Shown here: piece by piece, positions 11,720-23,510 of the stretch
Layout of the letters: every line of letters starts with the position of its first letter
How positions within the stretch are numbered: position 1 is the stretch's first letter
NCBI GenBank assembly: GCA_027886175.1
Contig: JAJNNQ010000005.1
Coordinates: 997,001-1,061,000 of the forward strand
Direction: 5' to 3'
DNA from: Phylloscopus collybita
Lineage: Eukaryota > Chordata > Aves > Passeriformes > Phylloscopidae
DNA: 64,000 nucleotides
Made by a program: the position numbers and the translations under genes
The notes under the pieces: model-generated
What the model was told of the DNA's origin: nothing
Databases searched by the model: none
The model's input: only the letters and a program-made list of their open reading frames with translations

Positions 11720-12559
11720 ACCTTGTTTTGCTGTTCTGACTGTGAACCTGCCAAGTTTGAGAGGCTGCAGGAGCTCCCCCATGGCTGGGCACAGCCAGAC
11801 CCTGCTCCTGTGGATCTGCCACACATCCCTGGGCACTGGGAGGCCACTGGGCTGGCACTGGGTACCAGTGGGGCTGCTGGGGCTCATTGGGGATGCTCAT
11901 GGGACTGAGAGCAAGGAGTGGGATAAAAATCAGCTGGAAACCACATCTCTGCTTCCCTGAGCTTACAGCAAGCACTCAGCTGCTGAAGGCAGGGTGAGGT
12001 CATGGACTGCTTTTTGAGATCAGGTATTGTCTAACCCAGGCCTGGCAGATTTCCCAGGATACAAGACTTTGCAATAGAAAAGCAGGTCCCAGAGCAGCCC
12101 TGGGTTTGCTGTCGCTCCCCACCACCCCCCAGGAGAAGCAGCAACCAGCCCAGCGCCAGCAGCCCCTCATGGCACCCAAACAAGTCTGGGGGAGTTCTCT
12201 GGCCAAATTAGGAATAAAAATAACTTTGCTAAAGGGGTCAGGAGGGAGCAGTCCCTGTGCTCCCCCCTGCAGCTCCAGCCCTCCATCCCCAGCACAGCCT
12301 GAGCCCATTAGAGCCAATTCCATCTCTCCCAGTGCTGCCTCTCCCTGCCAGGCCATTTGCTCCCTGCTTGCTATTTTTAAAATTGCTCCAGCTCCTGAGA
12401 GTGTTTTGTTCAGTGCAGTGACAAGCTGTCACTTACCCGAGCATGCCCCTTCCCTGTGCTCAGCATCCCAGGGAATTCACCCAGCACTTGGACACTTCCC
12501 TTCCAGGCTCCCTGCAGGGCAGGAGGGAGCTCTGCACTGCAGCTCTGGCTCCTGGGTGA
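11717..12559. other. Unique intronic DNA, nothing recognised
   Basis: Mixed composition. The open frames lack motifs. Confidence 0.5.
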
Positions 12560-12725
12560 CAGGATCCTGGAATGGGCTGGGTGGGAAGGGACCTTCAATC
12601 CCACCCAGTGCCACCCCTACCATGGCAGGGACACCTCCCCCTGTCCCAGGCTGCTCCAAACCCTGTCCAGCCTGGCCTGGGGCACTGCCAGGGATCCAGG
12701 GGCAGCCCCAGCTGCTCTGGGCAGA
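12560..12725 (-). mobile_element. CR1 LINE fragment, 3' end
   Basis: This is the reverse complement of the CR1 3' segment. It starts at the GGAATGGGCTGGGTGGGAAG terminus and passes through CCATGGCAGGGACACCTCCC and CAGGGATCCAGGGGCAGCC. Confidence 0.9.
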
Positions 12726-12782
12726 GGGAGAGGCACACACAGCACACACGTTCATTGCTAGAGGGTTCACTGTGAGCAGGCA

Positions 12783-13575
12783 GCAGTGTCTGTCAGTGAA
12801 GCACTGCACTGTGTGCCATCACCTGCTGCACAGGTGTCACAGAGCACCAAAGGGCAAAGCAGTGTCTGTCAGTGAAGCACTGCACTCCCTGTGTGCCATC
12901 ACCTGCTGCACAGGTGTCACAGAGCAGCAAAGGGCAAAGCAGTGTCTGTCAGTGAAGCACTGCCTGCACTCTCTGTGTGCCATCACCTGCTGCACAGGTG
13001 TCACAGAGCAGCAAAGGGCAAAGCAAAGCAGTGTCTGCCAGTGAAGCACTGCACTCTGTGTGCCATCACCTGCTGCACAGGTGCACACAGCAGCAAAGGG
13101 CAAAGCAGTGTCTGTCAGTGAAGCACTGCACTGTGTGCCATCACCTGCTGCACAGGTGTCACAGAGCAGCAAAGGGCAAAGCAGTGTCTGTCAGTGAAGC
13201 ACTGCCTGCACTCTCTGTGTGCCATCACCTGCTGCACAGGTGCCACAGAGCAGCAAAGGGCAAAGCAAAGCAGTGTCTGCCAGTGAAGCACTGCACTCTG
13301 TGTGCCATCACCTGCTGCACAGGTGCACACAGCAGCAAAGGGCAAAGCAGTGTCTGTCAGTGAAGCACTGCACTGTGTGCCATCACCTGCTGCACAGGTG
13401 TCACAGAGCACCAAAGGGCAAAGCAGTGTCTGCCAGTGAAGCACTGCACTCTCTGTGTGCCATCACCTGCTGCACAGGTGTCACAGAGCAGCAAAGGGCA
13501 AAGCAAAGCAGTGTCTGCCAGTGAAGCACTGCCTGCACTCTCTGTGCCATCACCTGCTGCACAGGTGCACAGAGC
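12783..13575. repeat. Satellite-like array, ~75-89 bp monomers with 242-bp higher-order unit
   Basis: Ten monomers begin with GTGTCTGYCAGTGAAGCACT at 12786, 12862, 12942, 13031, 13109, 13184, 13273, 13350, 13426 and 13511. Monomers 3-5 (12942-13183) and 6-8 (13184-13425) form two nearly identical 242-bp trimers, with monomer lengths 89+78+75 and 89+77+76. Each monomer carries CACCTGCTGCACAGGTG, two inverted E-boxes. The Cys/His-rich open frames are artefacts of the repetition. Confidence 0.92.
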
Positions 13576-14654
13576 AGCCAGGCTGCCCCAGGAATTGTTG
13601 GCATTTTTAAGGAGCAGCCAGAGCTGCTTCCCAGCTTGGAGCAGGGGTGCAGCCTCTCAGCTCCCGCTGCAGTCTGTCCTTGCTGACACACAGCTGCTGT
13701 GCTGGGGCTCACAGGAGCCTCAGACCCACTCCAAAGGCTGGACTCCATCCTGGATGTCTTTTCCCACCTTGATGATTCCCTGATTCCAAGGACCGGCCCC
13801 ACTCCCGTTCTGCAGCTGCTGTTGAGCGGAGTTTGGAGGCAGGCTCAGCTCCTGGGTGCAGATAACCAGGCAAGAGCCATTTCACAGGTAGATCTGAGGC
13901 TGAGGGCTGCAGCAGAGGTGCACAGCCAGCATCAGCCCCGGGCTGTGTTTCCATGGCCACATCTGTCAGAGCAAAGCCACGGGAGGCACAGCTGAGGAGG
14001 CACCACCAGCCAGCACTCCCTGCCAGATGGAGCAGCACAAGCTTGGCCAGCTCGAGCAGGACATTTCACAGACCCATCCCCCGGGGCTGTTGTGCTCAGA
14101 GTGATTTCATTCTCTTCTGAAATGCGAGGAGATTCTTCCAGAGAAAACAAGTACGGGGTGGGAGGCTTTCTTTTTTTTTTTAACAACGATTCAATTCCCC
14201 AGCAAAATACATTTTTCACAGGTGGGAAAAATTGTATTTGGGATTTATTTCATTCCTTCATGGATTTAATGCTCTTCACAGTTTACCACGTCACTGGAAT
14301 ATTCCTGAAGAAGGGAAGTGGCTTTTCCAGGGAGTGCATTACCTCTGCTCTCCTCTTGTTTCACACCGAGGTGTTGGAGATCCTGGTGTGTTAGAGAAGG
14401 ACTTGTGCACCTGCCCTGGGACCCTCCACGGGGCTGGAAAAACCCCAGGCCACTCCTCATTTCCACATTCCCACTTTAGCCAAACAAGAGCAAACAAACT
14501 GTCACTCCCTCAGGGCTCTGCCACCCTGGACTCCGCAGGCAGATGGAAAATTCATCCTTTTGTGTCAGCTTCCAAAATCCTGGGAAGTCCAAAATCCCTT
14601 CCCCTGGGACATTGTGCTGCAGGAGATGAAACAGGCAATGAGCTCCCAGTGCAG
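13576..14654. other. Unique intronic DNA with a CR1 3' remnant
   Basis: At 13735-13792 a degraded CR1 terminus is visible on the plus strand (GGCTGGACTCCATCCTGGAT and TTGATGATTCCCTGATTCC). The rest shows no recognisable feature, apart from a T11 run near 14170. Confidence 0.55.
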
Positions 14655-14880
14655 AGAATCCCAGGATCCCTGAGGCTGGCAAAGCCCTCCCAGCCCAGGC
14701 AGTCCCAGCTGTGCCCAGTGCACACCTTGTCCCAGCCCAGAGCTCTGAGTGCCACCTCCAGGTGACACCTCCAGGGGTGGGCACTCCAAACCTCCCTGGG
14801 CAGCCCCTTCCAGTTGTCCATTCCAATTGTCCATTCCAGTTGTCCATTCCACTTGGCCAAGGTTTGCTGGGCAATCAAAA
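14655..14880 (-). mobile_element. CR1 LINE fragment
   Basis: It carries GAATCCCAGGATCCCTGAGG, CCTTGTCCCAGCCCAGAGC and GAGTGCCACCTCCAGGTGAC, typical of one CR1 subfamily, and is closely similar to 55043-55215. A 13-bp unit (TTGTCCATTCCAR) is repeated at 14813-14850. Confidence 0.8.
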
Positions 14881-14961
14881 CCTCTTTTCCTCCTTTGGAA
14901 ATCCTCCACTGCAGCCGTAGCAGACACGTCTCAAAAAGAACATTTCCTTTGCATCATCATC

Positions 14962-15015
14962 CGTGGAATGGCTTGGGATGGAAGGGACCTTAAGGATCAT
15001 CCAGTTACTCAGAGA
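14962..15015 (-). mobile_element. Short CR1 3' terminus
   Basis: GTGGAATGGCTTGGGATGG followed by GAAGGGACCTTAAGGATCAT is the CR1 3' end in reverse complement, truncated after about 55 bases. Confidence 0.75.
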
Positions 15016-15599
15016 TTTTCTGTACTGCTGTCGGATAAAAAAACTACCAACCCACTAAAAGTCGTTTAATTAATTTTTATTGTCAATATAATTTCTGTGC
15101 ATTCAAGCCCTGACACCAAATTACCTGCTTTAAAAATCACTAAACCATCTCTATTAGGGCTGGATTTTATTCCTGCAAAAAATAACAACTTCCTGCCAAA
15201 TTTGAGCTGACAGTTTGTCTTTATTTTTGCAGTTATTCCTGCCATTTTTTATTAAATGGAGTTTGGCCTCGATCCTATCCACTGGGACTCAGTTTTGATG
15301 GGATCCACGTGGGAAAGCCCCGGGCACTCTCTGCTGGGGGAGATGCTGCCTGCACCCACCGGAGCTGCCAGGAAATCCCCAGGGTTCAATCCCAGCCATC
15401 CATTAGCTGTGCCTGGACCTCGTGATTGCAGCACCAAGCTGTGGGTGGCAGGAGGTGTCCCTGAACCAGCAAACACTCTCTGAGGACAGCAGGACATGCC
15501 TGGGGCAAGGGCTCTGCTCTGACACCTGCAGTCAGGCAAGCCAAGCTTGCTTTGGCTGTGCAACGTTGACTTCTGCCACGGACTGCTCTGGGTTTCCCT
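15016..15599. other. Unique intronic DNA, nothing recognised
   Basis: AT-rich at 15050-15260 and mixed afterwards, with no repeat family recognised. Confidence 0.5.
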
Positions 15600-16110
15600 C
15601 AGGACAGTTACAGTTGTGTTTGGGGAGCTCTGATGGAGCAATGTCGCTGTGGGACATGAATGAAAGACATGGACTCGTGATTCAGAAGGCTGATGCTCCA
15701 AAAAGGGGCTGGTTTATTCTCAGAACCTATTTTTATACTTTTTACAATGTGCCCACCTATTGGAAAGCACGCTGGTGGTGTCCGATGAGAGAGAGGATCT
15801 GAGGAGCAGGATACTCTTTGGGACACGTGGTTTATTGGTCGTGGTTTATTGGCAGTGGGAAGGCAGCCCAACTGGGGAAGAGTCCAAAGGTCTAAAGGGA
15901 CAGGGATCCAGGGGAGCAAGAGCCCGAGTTACCTGTTACATTCCATTTTAACCCTTTCTATCGTGAATATTCTAATGAGCATCAACCAATCACCTCAAGA
16001 TACAAAACCTACAGAATCTACATACAGCCTATGGGAACTACAACATTACAATACTACTCTACAGACCAAAAACCTGAAAAACCACCTTATCCCTGATACC
16101 TGAGAAGGTC
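15600..16110 (-). mobile_element. LTR-like sequence, probably two LTR pieces in tandem
   Basis: On the minus strand GTATAAAAATAGG is followed about 15 bases later by AATAAA (15713-15718) and a U5-like tail, a standard LTR core. Further upstream are two more AATAAA signals (15831-15836, 15845-15850) followed by a different tail, which suggests a second LTR in the same orientation. Ends and target duplications could not be fixed, and no viral coding sequence is seen. Confidence 0.6.
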
Positions 16111-17639
16111 CAACCCCTTATTCATCCTTTTGTCCTGGCAAGGGTGTCACTGACTCACCCAGCCCAGTCTTTTCAGCTGGTTTAATCACCCTCTTCCTGC
16201 CCAGCACCTTACAGTTCAAATTTTGCTTTCAATTCCATCTCTTTTGTAGGTTTCATACTCTTAAAATCTTTTACTAATAAATCATCTCTGCAGGGCCCAG
16301 CTACTTCATCCTCTCCAACACCCACCTAAGAGGTGGGATCCCTTGAACCATTGGTCTCACCAAGGGTCAACAAGCAAAGTCCCTCCTTAGGAGAGAAATG
16401 TGGAAAATGAGAGAGTTTACAAAGTGTGACCTTGTTTACCAGTTTAGGTCCCTGGAAAAGAACTTGAGAAAAACCCAAACATGACAGGCAGTGACTACAG
16501 AGCACAACACAGGTTTCTAAATTCATTTTGGCAGTGGATTGGTGTGATGTTGATGAGCTCATGAACAGGGGGTGCACAGAGGGGTCCCAGAGCTGCACCC
16601 CCCAGCTGCAGCTGATCTGAGATCTCACACCGAGGAGCCCAGGGCTTGCTGTGACTGCCAGCAGAGCCTGCTGCACTCCTGAGGCTCACACCCTGCATTT
16701 GCAGAGAGGAAGAATTCCTGCTGCCCCACTCCTCCTCCCGAGGACAATCCTGCCAAGGAGCAGCCCCTCCTGTGCCCCAGTGCTGCTCAGAGCCCTGCAG
16801 CCAGCCTGCTCTGCCTGCACAGACCCCACACTCGTGGCTCCAGGAGGCTGAATTTAATGGCACAGAACAAATCTCCACTCTGCTGCATGCATAATTACCA
16901 CCATTGAAAGATTTACGAAATAATAAATTTATTAGGAAATTAATGGTGGACGGGCTTGCTTTGCTGTACACAAACCCTAAAATGGCAGGAGAGAAAACAA
17001 ATTGGCAAAGAAGCAAACCTGGGCATTCCCACCTGAGGCAACACAGGGACACAGATCCCTCTGTCCTTGTCATCAAAGATGCTGAGTGAGGACAATTGGG
17101 ATTTTATTATTTTCTCCATTTGGAAAACCTTTCATTCTTTAAAGAAGGGCTATTGTGGAAGCAAACTTCTTGTGGGATTTCTGTTGGATCGGTTTTTGAA
17201 CACAGGCAGCCCAGGCTGGTAATGCACCACTGGGAAGAGACAGAATTTAAAATAACTTCTGGTACCCAGAGCACTGGAAATGGGGGTGACACCTTGAGCC
17301 TGGCTCAGGCAGAGCTGGAGCTCCACAAGTCCCACCACGGTGCATTCATCTGCAAACCTCTGCCTTTTGGATCTGTCTTTGAGTATCAAAGGGAGAGCAA
17401 AAGTCTTGCTGTAGGAGCAGCACTGCATTTGTGTTGCACTCAAGCATCAAAGCCTGCTGTGCAAACAGAGCCAGAACAAACCAGGAAAACTTCCAGCAAA
17501 GAGGATAAAAGCTGGGTATTAAGAGGGAAAAAAAAAAATAATGAGTCTTTCTTGAAGGCTGTGGAACATTTCCTCAGAAAACTTTGCAGGAGAGCTCAGG
17601 CATCTGCCAGGACCAGCCTGGCTCCACAGGTGCCACCCA
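16111..17639. other. Unique intronic DNA, possibly with element-derived left part
   Basis: The stretch 16111-16330 may continue the LTR-associated sequence. From 16330 on nothing is recognisable. Confidence 0.4.
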
Positions 17640-17712
17640 AGGGGAAGGAACTGTTCCCTGGGAGGGTGCCCAGAGCAGCTGTGGCTGCCCCTGGATCCCT
17701 GGCAGTGCCCCA
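17640..17712 (+). mobile_element. CR1 LINE fragment, internal 3' region
   Basis: GTGCCCAGAGCAGCTGTGGC followed by CCTGGATCCCTGGCAGTGCC matches the CR1 3' segment. The copy is truncated at both ends. Confidence 0.8.
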
Positions 17713-18299
17713 GGAGGCTGAGAGGATGGTCCCAGGTCTAAAGATGCCTGAAACTGCCCAAGGGCATGAGGCAGCCCCCTGCCCAGCCTGCTGCCTCCCC
17801 AGCACCCCCAGCCACGGCTGCAGCTGGCACGGGGCAGCTGGGATGGGCCCATTGCCCCAGGGCCAGGGCCAGGGGGTGTTAGAGGGTCCCTGTAACACCA
17901 GCCCGGGGCTCTGGAGCAGGGCTGGGCTGCTGCTGCATCCCCCTGGCAGCCACGGGAACGGGACAGCTCTGCCCCCCGAGGGGAGCTGCACCCGAGTCCT
18001 GTCTCAGGACAGCTCAGCCCGAGGTTCTGCCGCGGGCAGCAGCTGTTTTACCCTCCAGTGAGGAGCTACAACAGCTGGAGAAGCGTGAGAGCGAGACCCG
18101 AGCCGGAGCTGCGGCAGCAGGGGAGCTCCGGGGTCACACACCCAGCCAGCTCCGCATTCCCCAGCCTGGCAGCTGGCAGGCTGGGCACTGCCCCGGGCTA
18201 AGACAGCGTGCCAGCTGCCCGGGCCGTGCCCTCCTGGCCCTGCTGGCACCCACCTGGCCGTGCCTGCACAGCCTCTGCTGCCGGGACAGGAGAACTGTC
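17713..18299. other. Unique GC-rich intronic DNA
   Basis: No recognisable feature, and the composition rises in GC toward the following minisatellite. Confidence 0.5.
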
Positions 18300-18515
18300 C
18301 CTGCCCAGCATCCTTCCCCTGCACAGCATCCTCCTCCCTGCACAGCATCCTCTCCCTGCACAGCATCCTCTCCCTGCACAGCATCCTCCCCCTGCACAGC
18401 ATCCTTCCCCCTGCACAGCATCCTCTCCCTGCACAGCATCCTTCCCCTGCACAGCATCCTCCCCCCTGCACAGCATCCTCCCCCCTGCACAGCATCCTTC
18501 CCCTGCACAGCCACA
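18300..18515. repeat. Minisatellite, CTGCACAGCATCCTCCC (17-bp)
   Basis: About twelve units of 16-19 bp with TTCC/CTCC variation. The repetitive open frames on both strands are artefacts. Confidence 0.93.
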
Positions 18516-19574
18516 CTCCAGCCTCTCCACGTTCTTCCCTGGTCTCCATCACAGCTCCAGCCTCTCCTCCCTGCCCTCCATCCCCGCACAGGAGCAGCCG
18601 AGCCCAAGCACAGCCTGTTGCTGGTGCTGCTAAAGCCCTTGAGGTGGCTCAGCGTTCCTAAACCACATCTTCCCTCTGTTTATCACCCGTGATTGATTGT
18701 TCTGAGTCCCAACATCATCTTAATGCCAGACAGGCAGGTGACAAGGACACAGAGCTGCTCCATCCTCTCCTCACCCAGCACAGCCCAGCATAGCTCTGCC
18801 CTTCCCAGCCCAAGCCCTGAGCAAGAAACAGCTCCCATCTACAGCAGAAGTATTTACAACTCTAATATATTTTATTATATGATTGATTATTGTGTCTCTA
18901 TCTAGCTATCTACATATAAACACCCGCGTACACAACCGCGCTCTGAGGCATTAAGCAGGACATCATCAGGATGAAACCTTGTGACCTGTGACTGCTCCAA
19001 ACCCTCCCCTCCACCCCCACAGCTCAGGCCCTCCTTTTCCCAAAAGCCCAGACCGAAATAGAGCTGTTGGATGTGCCCTGAATGTGCAAACCTGTGTTGG
19101 ACCTGCACCGGCTCAGGCAGCGCGGGGCCTTGGGAAGGGGAGGTCTCCAGGCTTCCTCCTCTGCCCAGTGTCCATCAGAGGCCAGGCAGCCCAAGGGCTT
19201 CACTGATCCCGAGGCACAGAGAGGTGATCTCCAGCCAGGAGCACGTCCCAGGGCTTTGGGAACATTTGCCAAGCTCATTTGGAAGGGCTGGGAAGGGAGG
19301 CACCAGCCAGCATCACCCGACAGCTGAGGGATAAGAGAAAGCCCAGCACTCACACAGCATCCTAATGCTCTCCAGATCCCAAATGACACAGCAAAAGTGT
19401 CCTCAGCACCACAGCCTCAGCCACGGGGGCCTGGGGCTGCCCTCTGTCACCTAAGGAACGCTTTGTCCCCACTGAAGGGGTGGGATCCCTGTGGGAAGCT
19501 CAGGTGTGCCTGGGGTGCCCCATCCTGCACCTGACACCGGCTCTGCTGCAAAAGGCTTTGCTCCAGAACACAGC
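18516..19574. other. Unique intronic DNA, nothing recognised
   Basis: An AT-rich patch lies at 18840-18920. No repeat family is seen. Confidence 0.5.
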
Positions 19575-19865
19575 CCAGGGAGCTGGGCACCCCTGAGCAC
19601 CCACCCTGCACCCCTGGGCACCCTCCCTGCACCCCTGAGCACCCACCCTGCATCCCTGGGCACCCACTGCACCCCTGAGCACCCACTGCACCCCTGAGCT
19701 GCCAAGGAACAGGACACAAACACAGCCCAGGAGCTGGGCACCCACCCTGCACCCCTGAGCTGCCAAGGAACAGGGCACACACAGCCCAGGGAGCTGGGCA
19801 CCCCTGGGCACCCCCTGCACCCTCCCTGCACCCCCTGAGCTGCCAAGGAACAGGGCACACACAGC
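19575..19865. repeat. Minisatellite, CACCCTGCACCCCTGAG family
   Basis: Units of about 20-21 bp (CACCCCTGAGCACCCACCCTG) give way to longer units of about 60 bp that include AGCTGCCAAGGAACAGG and ACACAGCCCAGGGAGCTGGG. Confidence 0.88.
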
Positions 19866-22689
19866 CCGTGGTGGCCCTGGGGACACGGGGACATCAAGAC
19901 TGGCACCAGGAGCCGTCAGCCCGTGCTCCCGGTGCAGCAGGCAGGGCTGGGGAGCTCTGCAGGCTCTCGGGGCTGCCTGACTCCAGCCCGAGGAAGCCCA
20001 AGGGGAGTGCCCAGGAGGAGCTGCCCCTCGGGGGTAGGGCCAGCAGCTCTCCCTGCTCGGGAACACGAGCGGCTTTCTTGCCATGGAACCGCTGATGGTT
20101 CCCAACGACCGCAGAAGGGCTTGGGAGGAGCTGGTGAATCATCAGTAAGGAGCACAGCTCTGGAAATCCTTGTTCTCCTTTGGATTCCTCTCTGCCTGGG
20201 TACCCTCTCCCCACACTAATGACCTGGCTAGATTGGTTTCCATGCTCTCCAAACAGCCTTAATTACATGCTTCGTATCTCCCGATATGATGATAAAATTC
20301 ATCACAGCCCAGCGTCTGGGACAGTCAGCATTGTCACTCATTGAGATTAATTTGAATACAACTATAAATAGAAATAATAACATCTGATCTTATGAAACAG
20401 AGCATTGTGCTGGATGGTCTTAATGCCTCCGAGCAAAACTTATTTAATGGAATAAAATATGGAACAGAGGACGTGCAGTTTTGTAGTATTACTGTTATGA
20501 GATTCCAAAGCAGATCAATAATTCTTTCATAAAAATTAATGCCTTGAAATGATCCCTCCATTTGTCATTCCAGAGAGGTCACCTTAGTTTGTTTCACAGA
20601 GTAAATTGGGAACTGCACAAGGGAACTTGCTGAAAGTCTGCTCTCCCTGTTCCTGCCCCAATGACCCCTGAGTGCTCTGCCCACCCTCCCTCCCTGCCCC
20701 TCTCCATGGATGAGCATCCCTCTCCTGGCAGAGCCACTCTCCTTCCAAATGACCCTTTGCAGTCCCTTCTGCCACAAGAGAGACACTTGAAAACAGATTA
20801 AGAGCCAAGATTATTGCTCAAATTGAATTTTGCCTTGTCAAGAAAATGAATTTTACCTCCAAAGCACAGCGTTCCAGAAAAACACATTCACAGCACCTCC
20901 AACCTCTCATTAGTGACTCCCCGTGTGGAATTCTTCAAGTGAGGATTTTCCTGGCCTTTTATTTATCCAGGGAAAATCAGATTCCACATCTCTCTGGTGC
21001 AGCCTCAGAGCTGAGCCCCAGCACTGGCTCAGGGTGCTGACACACACCAGGGCCTCTCTAACACCAAGGACAAATATTGAGGGGCTGCAGAAATGAAAGC
21101 TCAGCAAGGAACACAAAATCCCCCTTTTTCTTTTTTGAGAAGAGGCAAAGAATTAAAGGTGGCTGTTTCCTATTTTCAGCTTTTTGTTCCATTCTCTATG
21201 TGAGAAAATGTGGAGTTTCCTGGAATATCTTTTCTAAAAGATATTTCATTTTCTAAAATTAATCATTGTCCATTGCCCAAAAAGTATTGTCCTGTTTGAA
21301 GTGAGGAGAGGAAAATGCAACCATCAGGTCAGGAGTTGACAACGAATTAGCATCCAGAGAAGAATACTGCTGAAATGTGGGAGCTTTCTTCCCAAGGCCC
21401 AGGTAAATTCCATCAATTAAACTTCCCCAGCATCTCCTCAGGGCAAGGTCGGCACCAGGGGCTCAACACATGGATTTGGAATGGAAATTACACCCCATGG
21501 AATGGGCCTGTATCCCACACTCCTGCAAGAAACTCCAGCTAAGAGAGGGAGGAACAACCAGCTTACATTCTCCTGGGAGTTAAAAGGAGTTTCTAGAACC
21601 TGCTCAGAAATTCATCAGAGAGCAAACCCTTCCAAGGGATCTGTTGGAAGCATGGGATCACAGGTAGTTCTGTACACCCTCACACAGCCCTGCCCTTCCT
21701 CCCTGTGCCTGAGGAGCACTCCTGGCAGGAGCAGGCTCCAGTGCTCCCCTCACTGTCTGGAGCAGCTGAGCCCCATCCCAATCCCCCATCCCAATCCCCA
21801 ATCCCCAGCCCGACAGCCTCCCCCAGAGAGCCTGGGAGAAGCGTGTGCACTTGGCAAGAAAAGAGCAGCATCCAACTCAGAGCTGCACTTTTAAGCTCCC
21901 TTCCTTTCCAAATAATCTCATTTTTGTGATTACTGTGTCTGGAGCAGAAGGCAGGACTGCAACTGTCATCCTCCTCCTTCGGCAGGAAGGAAAGGCAGCC
22001 AACACCCCCAGGGAGATCAGGGATGTTCCAATTTCCACTCCCAATCCCCCTGCACTCCCTTAGCCCACTCGGCTGCAGAGTTCCCTGGAGGGGCTCAGGA
22101 ACAGCCCACTCTGGGCCACAGGAGCCACCCCTGATAAAATCCCCCAGGGATTTCGACAAGAACAAAATCATTCTTGATTGACTCTCTCAAATTGTGTCCA
22201 CCGAGGACACAAACCTGAAGCAGCGGTTTGTTTATCATTAAAGCCAGCCGTGAGAAGGCTGTGCTTCAAAGGGAGCACAAAAAGAAGTTTTCCAGCATTA
22301 AAAAAAGAAATCAGGGTGCTGATGTTCCCTACATTGCGTGGGTCTACTGCCAGAAAATATGGAACACCCTGGCAATGGTTTTATCATGGAGTTCCATTTG
22401 TAGGAAAGCTGGGACCCTGCAAAGGAACAGCATTTTCTCCACAGCAAAACCAGCAGCCTAAAACCACCCTGCCTCAACTCCCCGGTGCATTTGGAAGCAG
22501 CTTTCCAAATTATTTTGGTGTTATTTTTAGGAGAGATATTTAATTTATGACCGGGCTGCTATTTACTGGTGTGCACTGATAGGATTGTGTTGTACAGAAG
22601 TGCCTGCCTTCGACACACTTGGATATTGGTGCAGGGCCATCTCCACGCTCCAGAGCCCCGGGCTGATCCCTCCTGGAGTTAATCCTGTG
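19866..22689. other. Unique intronic DNA with candidate conserved AT-rich block
   Basis: The stretch 20220-20570 is repeat-free and AT-rich, and it looks like constrained non-coding sequence. Its borders with GC-richer DNA are sharp. A CCCAATCCC mini-repeat lies at 21775-21805. No exon-like signal is found. Confidence 0.45.
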
Positions 22690-23135
22690 CTGGGCACAGG
22701 CAGGGCCGGGCTGGGCACACACCTGCCCTGCTGCCCGGGCTGGGCACACACCTGCCCTGCTGTCCCATCCCTGCCTGGGCACACACCTGCCCTGCTGCCC
22801 TGCCTGAGCACATACCTGCCCTGCTGCCCAGCTGGGCACACACCTGCCCTGCTCTCCCATCCCTGCCTGGGCACACACCTGCCCTGCTGCCCAGGCTGGG
22901 CACACACCTGCCCTGCTGCCCAGGCTGAGCACACACCTGCCCTGCTGCCCCATCCCTGCCTGAGCACACACCTGCCCTGCTGCCCCATCCCTGCCCAGGC
23001 TGGGCACACACCTGCCCTGCTGCCCGGGCTGGGCACACACCTGCCCTGCTGCCCGGGCTGGGCACACACCTGCCCTGCTGCCCCATCCCTGCCTGGGCAC
23101 ACACCTGCCCTGCTGCCCCATCCCTGCCTGGGCAG
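22690..23135. repeat. Minisatellite, GGGCACACACCTGCCCTGCTGCC
   Basis: Thirteen units contain ACACCTGCCCTGCT, spaced by either CCCRGGCTGG (about 27 bp) or CCCATCCCTGCCTG (about 33 bp). The two spacer types alternate irregularly, which suggests internal rearrangement. Confidence 0.92.
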
Positions 23136-23324
23136 CCCTTCCCAGCTCCTGCAGGAACCCTCCCACCCCAGCCTCTTTTATCCAAGGAGCAGCTCAGGGA
23201 GAGGTGAGGGGAGAGGTACAGAGGCAGGGGAGGGACTCTGATCTCACAGCAAAAACCCCAAGTGCCATGGAGATCCCTCCCAGCAGTTTTGCACCCCAGG
23301 GAAGCTCCTGCAGAACTTGCAGCA
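23136..23324. other. Unique linker between two minisatellites
   Basis: A short purine-rich stretch with no recognisable feature. Confidence 0.5.
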
Positions 23325-23510
23325 GGAATTGCATGGCTGAACCCCAGCAGTGACTGCATGGCTGATGAACCCCAGCAGTGATGGCATGGATGAACCCCAG
23401 CAGTGATTAATTGCATGGCTGATGAACCCCAGCAGTGATTAATTGCATGGCTGAACCCCAACAGTGAGTGCATGGACGAACCCCAGCAGTAATTGCATGG
23501 ATGAACCCCG
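23325..23510. repeat. Minisatellite, CATGGMTGAACCCCAGCAGT
   Basis: Seven or eight units of 20-33 bp. Longer units add GATTAATTG or CTGATGAA. Confidence 0.88.

Noticed and set aside
12837..13444. Cys-rich repeated frames suggesting a zinc-finger or secreted Cys-rich repeat protein
   Set aside because: Monomer lengths vary (75-89 bp), so the frame is not maintained. No start, splice or spacing pattern fits a known Cys-rich domain.
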